From NCBI GenBank assembly GCA_905221605.1, contig CAJNDS010000195.1, positions 136,692-200,691 of the forward strand: a stretch of DNA of 64,000 bases, given 5' to 3'. Source of the stretch: Symbiodinium natans (taxonomy: Eukaryota; Sar; Dinophyceae; Suessiales; Symbiodiniaceae). Each line of letters opens with the position of its first letter. Positions within the stretch are counted from its first letter, which is position 1. The position numbers and the translations under genes were made by a program. Positions 8,521 to 17,640 of this stretch are shown piece by piece. The notes beneath the pieces were generated by a model, which worked only from the letters and a program-made list of their open reading frames with translations, had not been told where the DNA came from and made no database searches.

Positions 8521-8631
8521 ATGGTCCCTTAGTATGGGTCCTTCAAAGGGTGCCCCTTACATACCCCTCGTATACCCTGTACAAATTAAGGGCCCATACA
8601 TCAGAACCCTTTAAGGGAGGTAAGGGACCAT
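8521..8631. mobile_element. MITE-like inverted repeat, family M2 (copy 1)
   Basis: Terminal ATGGTCCCTTA pairs with TAAGGGACCAT, and an inner GTATGGGTCC pairs imperfectly with GGGCCCATAC. No coding capacity is seen. A related element is at 54753-54843. Confidence 0.5.
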
Positions 8632-8659
8632 ATTCAGGGCCCATGCAACTTCCCTTACT

Positions 8660-8792
8660 TGGAGGTTCAGTGTACTTAGTAACCAATTTTTCACTGTACT
8701 TAGAACCCACTTATAAGACCCTCAAGGGGTACTCTAATTATTATAAGTACAGTTATAAAGTTATAACTGGGTTGCTAAGTATCATGAACCTC
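8660..8792. mobile_element. MITE-like inverted repeat, family M3 (copy 1)
   Basis: The left end GAGGTTCAGTGTACTTAG and the right end CTAAGTATCATGAACCTC are imperfect inverted repeats around an AT-rich centre with TTATAA motifs. Confidence 0.5.
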
Positions 8793-8959
8793 TAAATAGA
8801 GTCTAGGGGGGTTTAGGGTTTAGGGTTTGGGGTTTTAGGGTTGGGAGGGTTTTAGGGCGGAGGGTTTTAGGGTTCAAGGCCAAGAGCTGGGGGGGGGTTT
8901 GTGAAGCCTTAAAGGCAGCTGCCATGCTGCAACGTGTTGACCCTGAAGCCCCGCAACCT

Positions 8960-9096
8960 TGAACCTGAGGCCCGAAACCCTAGCCCTAAACCCTAAACCC
9001 TCAGCCCTAAACCCTAAACCTTAAACCCTAAGCCCTAAACCCTAAACCCTAACCCCAAACCCTAAACCCTAAGCCCTAAACCCTAAACCTTAAACC
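8960..9096. repeat. Degenerate telomere-motif array, C-strand
   Basis: CCCTAAA mixed with CCCTAAG and CCTTAAA variants. The preceding stretch 8793-8959 holds G-strand fragments and one short protein-like segment (8911-8964) without clear splice sites. Confidence 0.85.
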
Positions 9097-9221
9097 CCAA
9101 CCTGCACCGCCCCAGACAGCGAGGCTCACAGGATAGATGTGGAGCTCTTAGAGTTGCGGTGGCATCGGGGTGTCGGATTCTCCTGATGGATTCAGTCCCT
9201 CGCTTGGTCGGCTCAGATTCG

Positions 9222-9532
9222 AGGTTCAGTGTACTTGGTAACCCATTGTAAGTGTAGCTATAACCCGCATATAAGCCCCTCAAGTACCCTAGTAGAGTTA
9301 GAATTGCGTAAGTAAGAAGCTTAGTTGTAGAGTAGGTAACCTTTAACCTAATTGGGGAGAGTTCGAATTGGGTAAGAAGCTTAGTTGTAGAGTAGGTAAC
9401 CTTTAACAAAATTGGGGTACTAGAATCCCCTTATAATCCCAAACATTCACCTTTAGTTCCCCAAACGTACTGGACAACTAAGTAAGTGCAGTACGATTTA
9501 GGTCACCAAGTACCATGTGACTCATGAACCTC
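9222..9532. mobile_element. Inverted-repeat element, family M3 (long copy, internal duplication)
   Basis: The ends GAGGTTCAGTGTACTTGGTA and CCATGTGACTCATGAACCTC match the M3 termini. Inside is a ~64-bp direct duplication (about 9297-9420) containing AAGAAGCTTAGTTGTAGAG twice. No protein is seen. Confidence 0.5.
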
Positions 9533-9689
9533 CAAGCGCACCAGACGTGAGAAGCTTGTGTGGGGGGGAGGTTGAGGCCTCATGCAACCCCAGACCCTAA
9601 ACCCTTCACCCTAAACCCCCCAAACCCCCAAGTGGTTTGAGACCTCAGGTCACTCGGAGACCTGAAGTTTGAAACACACCAAGACCCAA

Positions 9690-9990
9690 AGGTTTCCAGG
9701 GTTCTGGGATGTTTTTGGGGCTTCAGGGCTTTTAGGGTCCTGGGATGGTTTTAGGGCTTTAGGGCTTTTAGGGTTCTGGGATGTTTTTAGGGCTTTAGGG
9801 CTTTCAGGGTTCTGGGATGTTTTTAGGGCTTTAGGGCTTTTAGGGTTCTGGGATGTTTGGGGCGTTAAGGCTGTTAGGGTCCTGGGATATTTTTGGGTTT
9901 GGGGCTTTTAGGGTTTTAGGTTGTTTTTTGGGGCTTTGAGGTTTTTAGGGTTGTAGGACTGGCCCGAACAGGTTTCGGGGTTAAGTTTTA
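9690..9990. repeat. Degenerate G-strand repeats in a higher-order unit
   Basis: Units of about 62 bp built from TTAGGGTTCTGGGATGTTTT and TAGGGCTTTAGGGCTTT recur four to five times. The repeated open frame across it is a composition effect. Confidence 0.8.
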
Positions 9991-10068
9991 AACCCTAAAC
10001 CCTACACCCTATACCCTAAACCTCAAACCCTGTGGTTGCGTGGGGTATGAGGTGCTTGGGGGGAGGAG

Positions 10069-10144
10069 GGAGGGCGCCCATGCTGTGAGGTTCGCACTGC
10101 CAATGTCCGGGCGTACGCCGAAAGCTCGGCTTACCTGCATGTGC
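10069..10144 (+). CDS. Candidate internal exon
   Basis: The open frame includes CCEVRTANVRAYAESSAYLH and ends at a consensus-like 5' splice site, GTGC|GTAAGC (10145). The exact left edge is uncertain (AG at 10068 or 10089). Directly to the right starts a CTAAGCC/CCCTAAG array that would be intron. No family recognised. Confidence 0.4.
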
Positions 10145-10149
10145 GTAAG

Positions 10150-10366
10150 CTCCTAAGCTCCTAAGCTCCTAAGCCCTAAGCCCTAAGCCCTAAGCCCTAA
10201 GCCCTGAGCCCAGAGCCCTAAGCCAATAGCCCTAAACCCTAAACCCTAAACCCTAAACCCTAAATCCTAAACCCTAGACCCTAAACCCTAAACCCTAAAC
10301 CCTAAACCCTAAACCCTAAACCCTAAACCCTAAACCCTAAACCCTAAACCCTAAACCCTAAACCCC
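10150..10366. repeat. Telomere-motif array, C-strand, CCCTAAG then CCCTAAA
   Basis: The left part is CTCCTAAG and CCCTAAG units; the right part is regular CCCTAAA. Local homogenisation of variants is evident. Another degenerate C-strand block lies at 10478-10572. Confidence 0.95.
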
Positions 10367-10638
10367 GCCAAGCCGGAACCATATTTCTTGAGCTCTATAG
10401 GGGGCGGGCCCCTGGATTCCCTAAAGTTTTCTAGAATACCTTCCGTAGAGACCCCCCCCCCTAAAGGACCAACTCATCCCTAAACCCTAAACCCCGAACC
10501 CTGAACCCTGAACCCTAGACCCTAAACCCTGAACCCTGAATGACCCCTGAACCCTCAACCCTAAACCCTAAATCCTTCATTCAGAACAGGACCTTGAGTC
10601 TCTTCTTTGCCTTAATTCATTTCTGTTTTCGTTGCGTC

Positions 10639-10687
10639 ATGAAGCTTGCCCGCAGCGCTAGACGCTTCTACAGTAGCCGAACAACAA
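10639..10687 (+). CDS. Candidate first coding exon
   Basis: A pyrimidine-rich leader (TTCATTTCTGTTTTCGTTGC) precedes an ATG. The frame reads MKLARSARRFYSSRTTN and then enters CCCTAAA repeats. The basic, Arg/Ser-rich start is protein-like. No clear 5' splice site was found before the array. Confidence 0.3.
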
Positions 10688-10806
10688 ACCCTAAACCCTA
10701 GACCGACCCTAGACCCTAGACCCTAGACCCTAGACCCTAAACCCTAAACCCTAAACCCTAAACCCCAAACCCTAAACCCCAAACCCTAAACCCTAAACCC
10801 TGTACC
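10688..10806. repeat. Telomere-motif array, C-strand, CCCTAGA and CCCTAAA
   Basis: A block of CCCTAGA units followed by CCCTAAA and CCCCAAA. A degenerate G-strand region follows at 10855-11000 and a C-strand block at 11075-11158. Confidence 0.9.
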
Positions 10807-11188
10807 CGAAACGGCCTTGAGGTCGACAGCTCCTGCTTGAACCCAGGCTCAAAATTGGGTTTGGGATTTGGGGTTACTGGTTTAGGATATAGGGTTTAGG
10901 GCTGGGGTTTAGGGCTAGGGTTTAGGGTTTGGGTTTACGGTATAGGCTTTAGGGCTAGGGTTCAGGTCTGGGGTTTAGGGCTCAGGGCTGAAAGGGTGCA
11001 GGCTTTCGGGCATCAGTCTTGGGAGAAGTGCTTAAAATTTGGGAGAAGTGCTTAAAGTTTAGGATTTTGGGGCCTAAGCCCCAAACCCCAAACCCCAAAC
11101 CCTAAACCCTAAACCCCAAACCCAAAACCCCAAACCCTAAACCCTAAATCCTAAACCAGGGTTGGAGAGGACCAGGATTCGGTTTCAG

Positions 11189-11219
11189 CGTCGACTTCGG
11201 TCTTTCATCAACTTCCCGG
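11189..11219 (+). CDS. Candidate 31-nt micro-exon
   Basis: Bounded by GGTTTCAG on the left and CCGG|GTAGGG on the right. It reads RRLRSFINFP in one open frame. Small size and both splice signals support it; there is no other evidence. Confidence 0.3.
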
Positions 11220-11449
11220 GTAGGGCAGTTTCATACTAGGCCTTAGCAAGGGACTAAAGGAGGGACCCTTTTCGGGGACGTTAGATGCTGTTTGGGGGTA
11301 TTTAGGGGCTACTTAGGTACATAGGGGACTATATGAGGTGTATATATATATATATGTATATATAGGGTATATACCGGAGAGTATGATTAACCCCCCTTAG
11401 CCTGTTTCGAAGGCTTAGGTCACGGGGTGTCGGAGCGCACGCAAGCAAG

Positions 11450-11538
11450 ATGGGAGAATTTACACGATCCGGAGCTCTTGGGTTCGCTTTCTTCCTGATT
11501 TCGAGTCTTCCGTGCTTAGGAATGGTCCAACTGCCGAG
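11450..11538 (+). CDS. Candidate first exon with a hydrophobic segment
   Basis: The ATG opens MGEFTRSG, followed by a hydrophobic stretch (ALGFAFFLISSLPCLGMV) like a signal or membrane segment. The frame ends at GAG|GTAGAA (11539). The opposite strand is also open here for 80 codons, so the coding strand is not certain. Confidence 0.3.
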
Positions 11539-11885
11539 GTAGAATTTCTCCCTCCCTAGTGACTTCAATGTCATATATGCTCAACATGCTATAGGCGTTT
11601 CCGTGGTTACGACTCGAACAGAATGTGCTATGATATGCTAGAATGGCAAGATGTAAGTTCCTTGGGGGGTTGGGGTGGGTAGCAGAGAATCTTCATACAC
11701 TGTATCCAAAGCCCGAACTCCAAACCCCTAAGCCAAACGGCTCCGAAACCCTGAGCCCGAAAAACCCAAAAGCCCCTCTAAAGCCCAAGCCCTAAACCCC
11801 AAACCCAAGCCCTAACCCTATAAAATCCAAGCCCCAGCCTTAAACCCGAAGCCCTGAGCCAAAGCTCTGCTGGGAGTGAGTAGGC

Positions 11886-12005
11886 ATGACGCCGGATGAG
11901 CTGCGGTATGGCAAGCAGCCGGATCCCTTGTCGGGTTTAGGGTTGCAGGCCCACTCTACGACCGCACAAGCCGTGAAGAGCCCCGAACCGACCCCAATAC
12001 CTTAA
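11886..12005 (+). CDS. Candidate short coding segment, 39 codons
   Basis: Frame from ATG: MTPDELRYGKQPDPLSG, then LGLQAHSTTAQAVKS and PEPTPIP to a TAA. A GTTTAGGG unit at 11935 inside it could act as a 5' splice site. Protein-like composition only. Confidence 0.3.
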   Translation: MTPDELRYGKQPDPLSGLGLQAHSTTAQAVKSPEPTPIP

Positions 12006-12100
12006 ATTAAGCAACCCCCAGACCTTAAAAGCCTAAAACCCTAAACCCCGAATGCTAAGCCTAAACACCTTAAACCCCTCAACCCTAAGCCCCAAACTCC

Positions 12101-12117
12101 CCCCCCCCCCCCCCCCA
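12101..12117. repeat. Poly-C run
   Basis: About 16 consecutive C just upstream of the 94-bp satellite. Confidence 0.9.
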
Positions 12118-12184
12118 CAGCTTCAACCCCAAGGCCCTAAAACCCTGACTAAGCTGTCACACGGTGCGTCTTCCAGGTTAGCGG

Positions 12185-12565
12185 GAAAACCGACCAGAAA
12201 AGTTACTTTTCGAGAAAAATGGCTTTTCGAGAAAAGTGGCTTTTCGAGAAAAGTGGCTTTTCGCGGACACCGTGCGCTCCAACGCCGCGAGAAAAGTCAC
12301 TTTTCGCAAAAAGCGGCTTTTCGAGAAAAGTGGCTTTTCGAGAAAAGTGGCTTTTCGCGGACACCGTGCGCTCCAACGCCGCGAGAAAAGTCACTTTTCG
12401 CAAAAAGCGGCTTTTCGAGAAAAGTGGCTTTTCGAGAAAAGTGGCTTTTCGCGGACACCGTGCGCTCCAACGCCGCGAGAAAAGTCACTTTTCGCAAAAA
12501 GCGGCTTTTCGAGAAAAGTGGCTTTTCGAGAAAAGTGGCTTTTCGAGAAAAGTGGCTTTTCGGGA
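12185..12565. repeat. 94-bp satellite made of 17-bp palindromic subunits
   Basis: GCGGACACCGTGCGCTCCAA recurs with a 94-bp period (near 12263, 12357, 12451). Between these are 17-bp units GAGAAAAGTGGCTTTTC, each a small hairpin (GAAAAG/CTTTTC). All frames are open because 17- and 94-bp units lack stops; no protein is proposed. Confidence 0.9.
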
Positions 12566-12665
12566 GCATTTTCCCCGTAACGTCAAAGACACCCCACACG
12601 CCAGCACAGAACCCTGAACCTTCAAACCGGAAAGAACTAACACCCTAAAGCTGAACGAAAACCAA

Positions 12666-12766
12666 AACCCTTAGCCCTAAACCCTAAACCCTAAACCCTA
12701 AACCCTAAACCCTAAACCCTAAACCCTAAACCCTAAACCCTAAACCCTAAACCCTAAACCCTAAAC
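12666..12766. repeat. Telomere-motif array, C-strand (CCCTAAA)n
   Basis: About 14 nearly perfect units. A short G-strand block follows at 12850-12895, another at 13133-13165, and a C-strand block at 13205-13240. Confidence 0.95.
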
Positions 12767-12811
12767 CTCGAACCCTCGGCCCGTAGCCCTGCTCGGGCTG
12801 AGGCAACTTAC

Positions 12812-12843
12812 GGAAGCTCGCCGCAAGCGCTGCACGCCACGCT
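12812..12843 (-). CDS. Candidate 32-nt micro-exon, minus strand
   Basis: On the minus strand AACTCTCAG precedes and GTAAGT follows, both good splice signals. It reads AWRAALAASF. The neighbouring G-strand repeats on the plus strand are C-strand when read in this direction. Confidence 0.3.
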
Positions 12844-13338
12844 CTGAGAGTTAGGGTTTAGGGTTTAGGGCAGTTTAGGGTTTAGGGTTTAGGGTTCAAG
12901 GTTCAAGGGGTTGAGGCTCCCACCCCTGTACCCCTGAAGGTTCCCCAACCATATGCTGCTCATATGGCCCCTATACTATCTAAAGGACTCTTACCCTAGA
13001 ACCCTAAACCTTGAACCCTAAAATGGTCCCCAAACCTAAGGGGTCCAAGATAGAGTCCCTGGACTTGTGATGTTTCGGGTCTTGCTCTGTTTTGCTTCAG
13101 GGGCTTAGGTCTCTAGATGTGAGTTAGGGACTAGGGTTTAGGGTTTAGGGTTTAGGGTTAGGGTTGACGGAAGAGAAAGATTGATATCGGGATTCGCCCT
13201 AAACTCTAAGCCCTAAACCCTAAACCCTAAACCCTAAACTCAAGCCCCCGGCTCAAGTGAAATTTTTTATTTTCTGATTTGTGTTGCGTGGGGGGCCACA
13301 CTGTCTCCGTAGCCCGGTAGCTTTGGTGCCATGGTTGC

Positions 13339-16300
13339 ATGTCTTCACAAGCCATTTCCAGAGAGTATGCATGGGGAGTGATTGTGAGACTGATGATACT
13401 CGTTGCCGTGGTTTATGCGGGCACGGGAGACGACACAGAGACAGCCCACACTGGTATGCGGACACCGCACCAGGGGGGGCGACAAAACAACAATGAGACG
13501 AATTTTCAGTGTACCCAAGACATTAATCAGCTTGCGGCACCCATCCCGCTGACCTGTCAAGGGTATGCTGCTACGACACTGTCACCGCAAGGTCGTCTTG
13601 GTAGCCATGATCAGGTGCATGACCAACCTACCGATGCTGCGGAGCCAGACACACAGACGTCCCCAGATCATGCTCTACATGCGTCCACTGCACCTATAGC
13701 TACATTTCACGTACAGGGAGCGCTGCATGCCTTGACTGTGATATGTTGGATTCACTTCTCCGGCGAAGGCCAGGCGTTATCTGAGCAGGATTTTGATTCA
13801 GCTCTCAGAAACACTGCGCTACAAATACCAGTGGACACAATCTTTTCAACGATACAAGCCACGTTGATGCAATGGGGCGGAGCTGAAAGGGCGGAGGAGA
13901 TCACCCAATTTATGGCCCACATCGCCAACGTTTTGCGGCCTCATCCAGAGCCAGCACATATGGACAGGCAGAGCCAGCTCTCGGGTCCTAACGCACGTCG
14001 AGCTATCATGAGATTGCTTAAACAGCCACAGCGTCTGCAGGCTCACGCCGAACACTTGAGCTCAACGACAGGTGATTCCGGCCACTTACTTGATCGGCTG
14101 ATTGAGTCGTATGCTTTTTCTGCATGTGCAAATTCTGATCCTAACACCACTGTGCGCTTGAGCGAACCAAGGCTTATGAGAGACTATGGTGACCGCACAC
14201 AGATCTCATGCTTTTTCAGACCGAGCAAAACCAACATGCTGAGTGCGTGCATAACAGCCTTCTTCTTGTGGCATCCAGCTTTGTCTTTGTCCCATGCATT
14301 TCCGTCAGCCTTTTGCAATGTACACGTTGTTTCCGAACCGTATATGGGAGCGGGTGGATACCCACCATGGGACAGGCCGGGGTCAGCGGACACCGCTACT
14401 CTGCAGACAATGTGTTGCTGGCATAGGGCAGAACGTTTTCAATGCCATGTGCGTTTGCAGTATCGCAGGCTACTGCAGCATGGAGATGACACCGCGAGCC
14501 GAGGGGGTCTGACGACATGTTTTCTTTGGCACTCCCAGTGGCCATATCTGAAATCCATTGCTGCAGGTACGGAGGAGACAGAGCTCGCACCTACGACGAA
14601 CACCACAGGACTACAACGTGCTGCCATGCCATACCGCAGTGCATTGCAACAGCCTTGCCACATGATTATAGGGTCAGTGCCCCAGGCAACAGCTACTAAC
14701 ATCACTTTGCTGCGAGATTCGGGTTCAAAGGAGCGTATCTGTTGTGAGCTGTGTGGCCTCTGTCACTCTTGGGCCCCTGCCGAGTCACAGACATGGCGGA
14801 AGAAGATGAGAACAGCCCGGAAATGCCCCTCGAAGACGACGACGATGCTTCTGGTACAATACGGGAGATCATGGAGACCCCTACACCGAGACGGTCTCGT
14901 ACCAGAACCAGATCACCTGTGGCTGAGAGGTCCTCATCTGCGAAGGCAAGCGGTAGTGCTGCCACGGCCAAAGGAGCGGGGGGTGCCGGCGATTCAAGTA
15001 CGGTGGCGAAGGCCAAGACAGGAATGGAGGAGGCAACACATGGGACAGCGGTGCTGCCAAAGACGGGTGGGGTGCCACCGAAAGGGCCAGCTGGCCCGCC
15101 GCCACCGACCTCAACGACTCCACCGCTGCACCCTGCCAAGACCTCCGGCATGGGAGGAGACTTCAGGCCGACTCCGGCAGTGGGAGGACCGCCGCCACCC
15201 ACCCCTGCAAAGCACGCCAGCACGGTACTGCAGCAAGGTGTTTACACTGTGGTTTGGGATCCCCACAACAATGTCACGTGGATGTCCCTCGACGCTTACC
15301 CACAGGGCAGCGTGCCACACCAGGTTATGGTGCCGCCGTCTCCACCAGCCAAAGGAGGACCCAGTAGGCCAGGCGATGCCAGCACTCCAGCTGCATGGGA
15401 CTGAACGGCAAGGGTCGAAGGGCATGGCTCCAATCTTCCTTGTACAATGCCTCTCGGAGCCCAGAGAATGGCATTGGAATGCCTCTAAGCGATCATGCGA
15501 ATGTGTGAAAAAACAAACCAGCCGATCGCAGACCGTCCCTGAAACACAACATTACCAAGCTGTGAAGAAATTATGTGCCCAGCAATGTGATTGCAGGAGG
15601 ATGCTCAGCCATGAGTCCCAACCTTGGTGCCCTTATCCCAATGGAACCGTCTTTGCTGCGACTCTGTGCCAGTATCAAACCCCTGAAGCTCAGGTTGGGG
15701 AATTGCGGCCCACCGCGCCCCGACACTGGCCACCACGACAATTGGGAGCAGGCGCTCTCGGCCTGCTTGTATGCTTTTCCCACTGCCCGTCAGAGCTTGA
15801 TAGTGCACATGATACGCGCGTGACCCGTCTGCCCTATTGCAGCTTTTACTCGAACAGCTCTGCCCCTGCTGTGTTTATTTCAAGCACGCCAATGGGGAAG
15901 TCGCCTGCGGCAAAGGCACGCTCGGCTATGCGACCGCCTACGAGGTTCCGAAGCCCAGCACGCACACCGGCGTGGGAGTTTCCTGAACCGATCGAGGAAT
16001 GGCAACCATTGCCATATGAGGAGCTCAGGCGATGGTATCAGAACCACTGGGATCGGCGACAGTCCCGCTCATCTACGTCCTGGATGCCACGAACACAGGC
16101 CTCCACTGGCAAAAGCTCTAGCAGCACATGGAGGCGTGCGCCCCCTCAGCCACCGATGTCGAGGCGACAAAGAGAGAGTCAAGGCCAGAAGGACCCGGAG
16201 GAGAAAGTGGGACAGCCTGATGTCGACCCTACCTCAGAGCGAGCAGTGGAGGCCGTTCACCCGACTGTGAAGGTAGAGCCGTCAGAGCCGTCTGCCCCGA

Positions 16301-16626
16301 ACGCTGGAACCAAGACGAAGCCCGAGCTGAATGAGGAGCACACGATCAAAGCGGAGCTGGAGATGGGCGAAATGGAGCGTGACATCATCGTGGACAAGAT
16401 GATTCAGTGTGCGAAGACCACAGCAGCAAGATTTGGAGTCACGAGTGAACAGCTCCTGGACGCCGTGCAGTTAACATGGCTGCCGGTACTGGAGCAACGC
16501 CAGTGGAGGACAACGGTGACATGTCTCTTATGCTCGCACAGCCCTGGCTCCCTCAGGGACTGGCAGCGGCACTTGCTCACCAAGTCCCACTCCAGGATCG
16601 CCAACGAGTCAACGAGGCAAAGATGA
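13339..16626 (+). CDS. LINE I 5' frame, mostly degraded ORF1-like protein
   Basis: A 1095-codon open frame from ATG 13339. The first ~450 codons look protein-like. They begin with a hydrophobic N-terminal stretch (GVIVRLMILVAVVYAGTG) and include a helical region around 13730-14060 (GQALSEQDFDSALRNTALQI). From about 14790 to 15400 the coding signal moves to another frame (see nested ORF). The last ~250 codons become protein-like again (MGKSPAAKARSAM onward), with Pro/Arg-rich then acidic segments and a C-x2-C...H...H element near the end (TCLLCSHS and HLLTKSHS). No enzyme motif. It is best read as an ORF1/gag-like region with frame changes. Sequence decay or compensating indels cannot be told apart here. 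Confidence 0.45.
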   Translation: MSSQAISREYAWGVIVRLMILVAVVYAGTGDDTETAHTGMRTPHQGGRQNNNETNFQCTQDINQLAAPIPLTCQGYAATTLSPQGRLGSHDQVHDQPTDAAEPDTQTSPDHALHASTAPIATFHVQGALHALTVICWIHFSGEGQALSEQDFDSALRNTALQIPVDTIFSTIQATLMQWGGAERAEEITQFMAHIANVLRPHPEPAHMDRQSQLSGPNARRAIMRLLKQPQRLQAHAEHLSSTTGDSGHLLDRLIESYAFSACANSDPNTTVRLSEPRLMRDYGDRTQISCFFRPSKTNMLSACITAFFLWHPALSLSHAFPSAFCNVHVVSEPYMGAGGYPPWDRPGSADTATLQTMCCWHRAERFQCHVRLQYRRLLQHGDDTASRGGLTTCFLWHSQWPYLKSIAAGTEETELAPTTNTTGLQRAAMPYRSALQQPCHMIIGSVPQATATNITLLRDSGSKERICCELCGLCHSWAPAESQTWRKKMRTARKCPSKTTTMLLVQYGRSWRPLHRDGLVPEPDHLWLRGPHLRRQAVVLPRPKERGVPAIQVRWRRPRQEWRRQHMGQRCCQRRVGCHRKGQLARRHRPQRLHRCTLPRPPAWEETSGRLRQWEDRRHPPLQSTPARYCSKVFTLWFGIPTTMSRGCPSTLTHRAACHTRLWCRRLHQPKEDPVGQAMPALQLHGTERQGSKGMAPIFLVQCLSEPREWHWNASKRSCECVKKQTSRSQTVPETQHYQAVKKLCAQQCDCRRMLSHESQPWCPYPNGTVFAATLCQYQTPEAQVGELRPTAPRHWPPRQLGAGALGLLVCFSHCPSELDSAHDTRVTRLPYCSFYSNSSAPAVFISSTPMGKSPAAKARSAMRPPTRFRSPARTPAWEFPEPIEEWQPLPYEELRRWYQNHWDRRQSRSSTSWMPRTQASTGKSSSSTWRRAPPQPPMSRRQRESQGQKDPEEKVGQPDVDPTSERAVEAVHPTVKVEPSEPSAPNAGTKTKPELNEEHTIKAELEMGEMERDIIVDKMIQCAKTTAARFGVTSEQLLDAVQLTWLPVLEQRQWRTTVTCLLCSHSPGSLRDWQRHLLTKSHSRIANESTRQR
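14793..15404 (+). CDS. Nested ORF in LINE I 5' region (acidic, Pro-rich)
   Basis: A 203-codon frame from ATG 14793 (MAEEDENSPEMPLEDDDD), in a different frame from the long ORF around it. The acidic start is followed by Arg/Ser-rich and Ala/Gly-rich parts and a Pro-rich segment. It ends near residue 200 after a more ordered stretch (YTVVWDPHNNVTWMSLDAYP). Composition favours this frame over the surrounding one in this interval. Function unknown. Confidence 0.4.
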   Translation: MAEEDENSPEMPLEDDDDASGTIREIMETPTPRRSRTRTRSPVAERSSSAKASGSAATAKGAGGAGDSSTVAKAKTGMEEATHGTAVLPKTGGVPPKGPAGPPPPTSTTPPLHPAKTSGMGGDFRPTPAVGGPPPPTPAKHASTVLQQGVYTVVWDPHNNVTWMSLDAYPQGSVPHQVMVPPSPPAKGGPSRPGDASTPAAWD

Positions 16627-17640
16627 CGTGGTACCACCTCTACTTGGTCATGAGCCTGCATGATGACAGAATGTGCCCCGGCATATCTTTCACTTTTGAG
16701 GTAAGTGCATCCTTTGAGACACATAGTGTGTGCCGCGCACCCTCGCCCATACAAACATCAGGCGCCGCCAAACGGGGAACTCAGCACCACAGACAAGTTC
16801 GAATGAGCCCAGCCTTGTATCGCAGAATGCAGCTCTGCTTTTCAAACAGCTGGTTGACGCGCTTCATGGAGTGCAATGACGCTCAAATTCGTGATCCCTT
16901 CGGGAGGTATACCCGGACGCGGACGGAGGTACTTGGAACACCAGACCTCCCGATCGAATATCAGCTGTGGATGCCGATCCCTGCGAGCTCGGACAAACAA
17001 AGTTGCAGCAACCAAGGGGAGCCTAGAATGCATAATCGTCACCAGGACTCCCAGCCACGAATCACTTTAAGTCCTGACAGGTCGAGATGGAGAACGCACC
17101 GATGGAAAATACGAAGGTGGCATCGCAGGCCACGGGCAAACCGCCCCATATTTCCATTGCTTCAGTACTTGTGGTCCTACACATGTCGATGGACGCATCT
17201 CCAGGGCCCACGAGGAAGGACGTCGTGCTCAGCCGCTTTCGAGGCCAAACCCCAACCTGTCTGGTGCAACACCGCAGTGAACGACCCACCGGAGTATGAT
17301 CCCCCCTTGCATAAGGCAACACAATCTTTCGAATTAAGCGATTTTCTTTCCTTGAGCTTGTCCGGTCCCAAGTCCGGACGACGTGTCGAGCGTGACACGT
17401 CGGGGGCGAGGGTTGCGACAGCTGCCCCACTGTCGCGGGAGCCTGTTCCCAGACTCCTTCACAAAGGCTTCAGGGCGAAGCAAGGGGCCAGACACCGGCG
17501 ACAAGCGAGCGACTCAGATTTTTCCTCATTGATTTCGAGAGCAATGTTGAGGAGAGCTGCACACACAGTACCTATCATGAGCATTGTGTACAGGTGTAAA
17601 CAAACGGGAGTAGCGGCCACCGCTGTCCCCCATCACGGAG

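Noticed and set aside
9669-9911. Frame through the 9.7-9.9 kb repeats
   Set aside because: The product is a repeat of the ~62-bp G-strand unit (GFWDVFRALGL) and has no start context or splice support.
11340-11372. TATA-box promoter in TATATATATATATA
   Set aside because: Simple AT repeat without a gene at a suitable distance; dinoflagellate promoters rarely use TATA.
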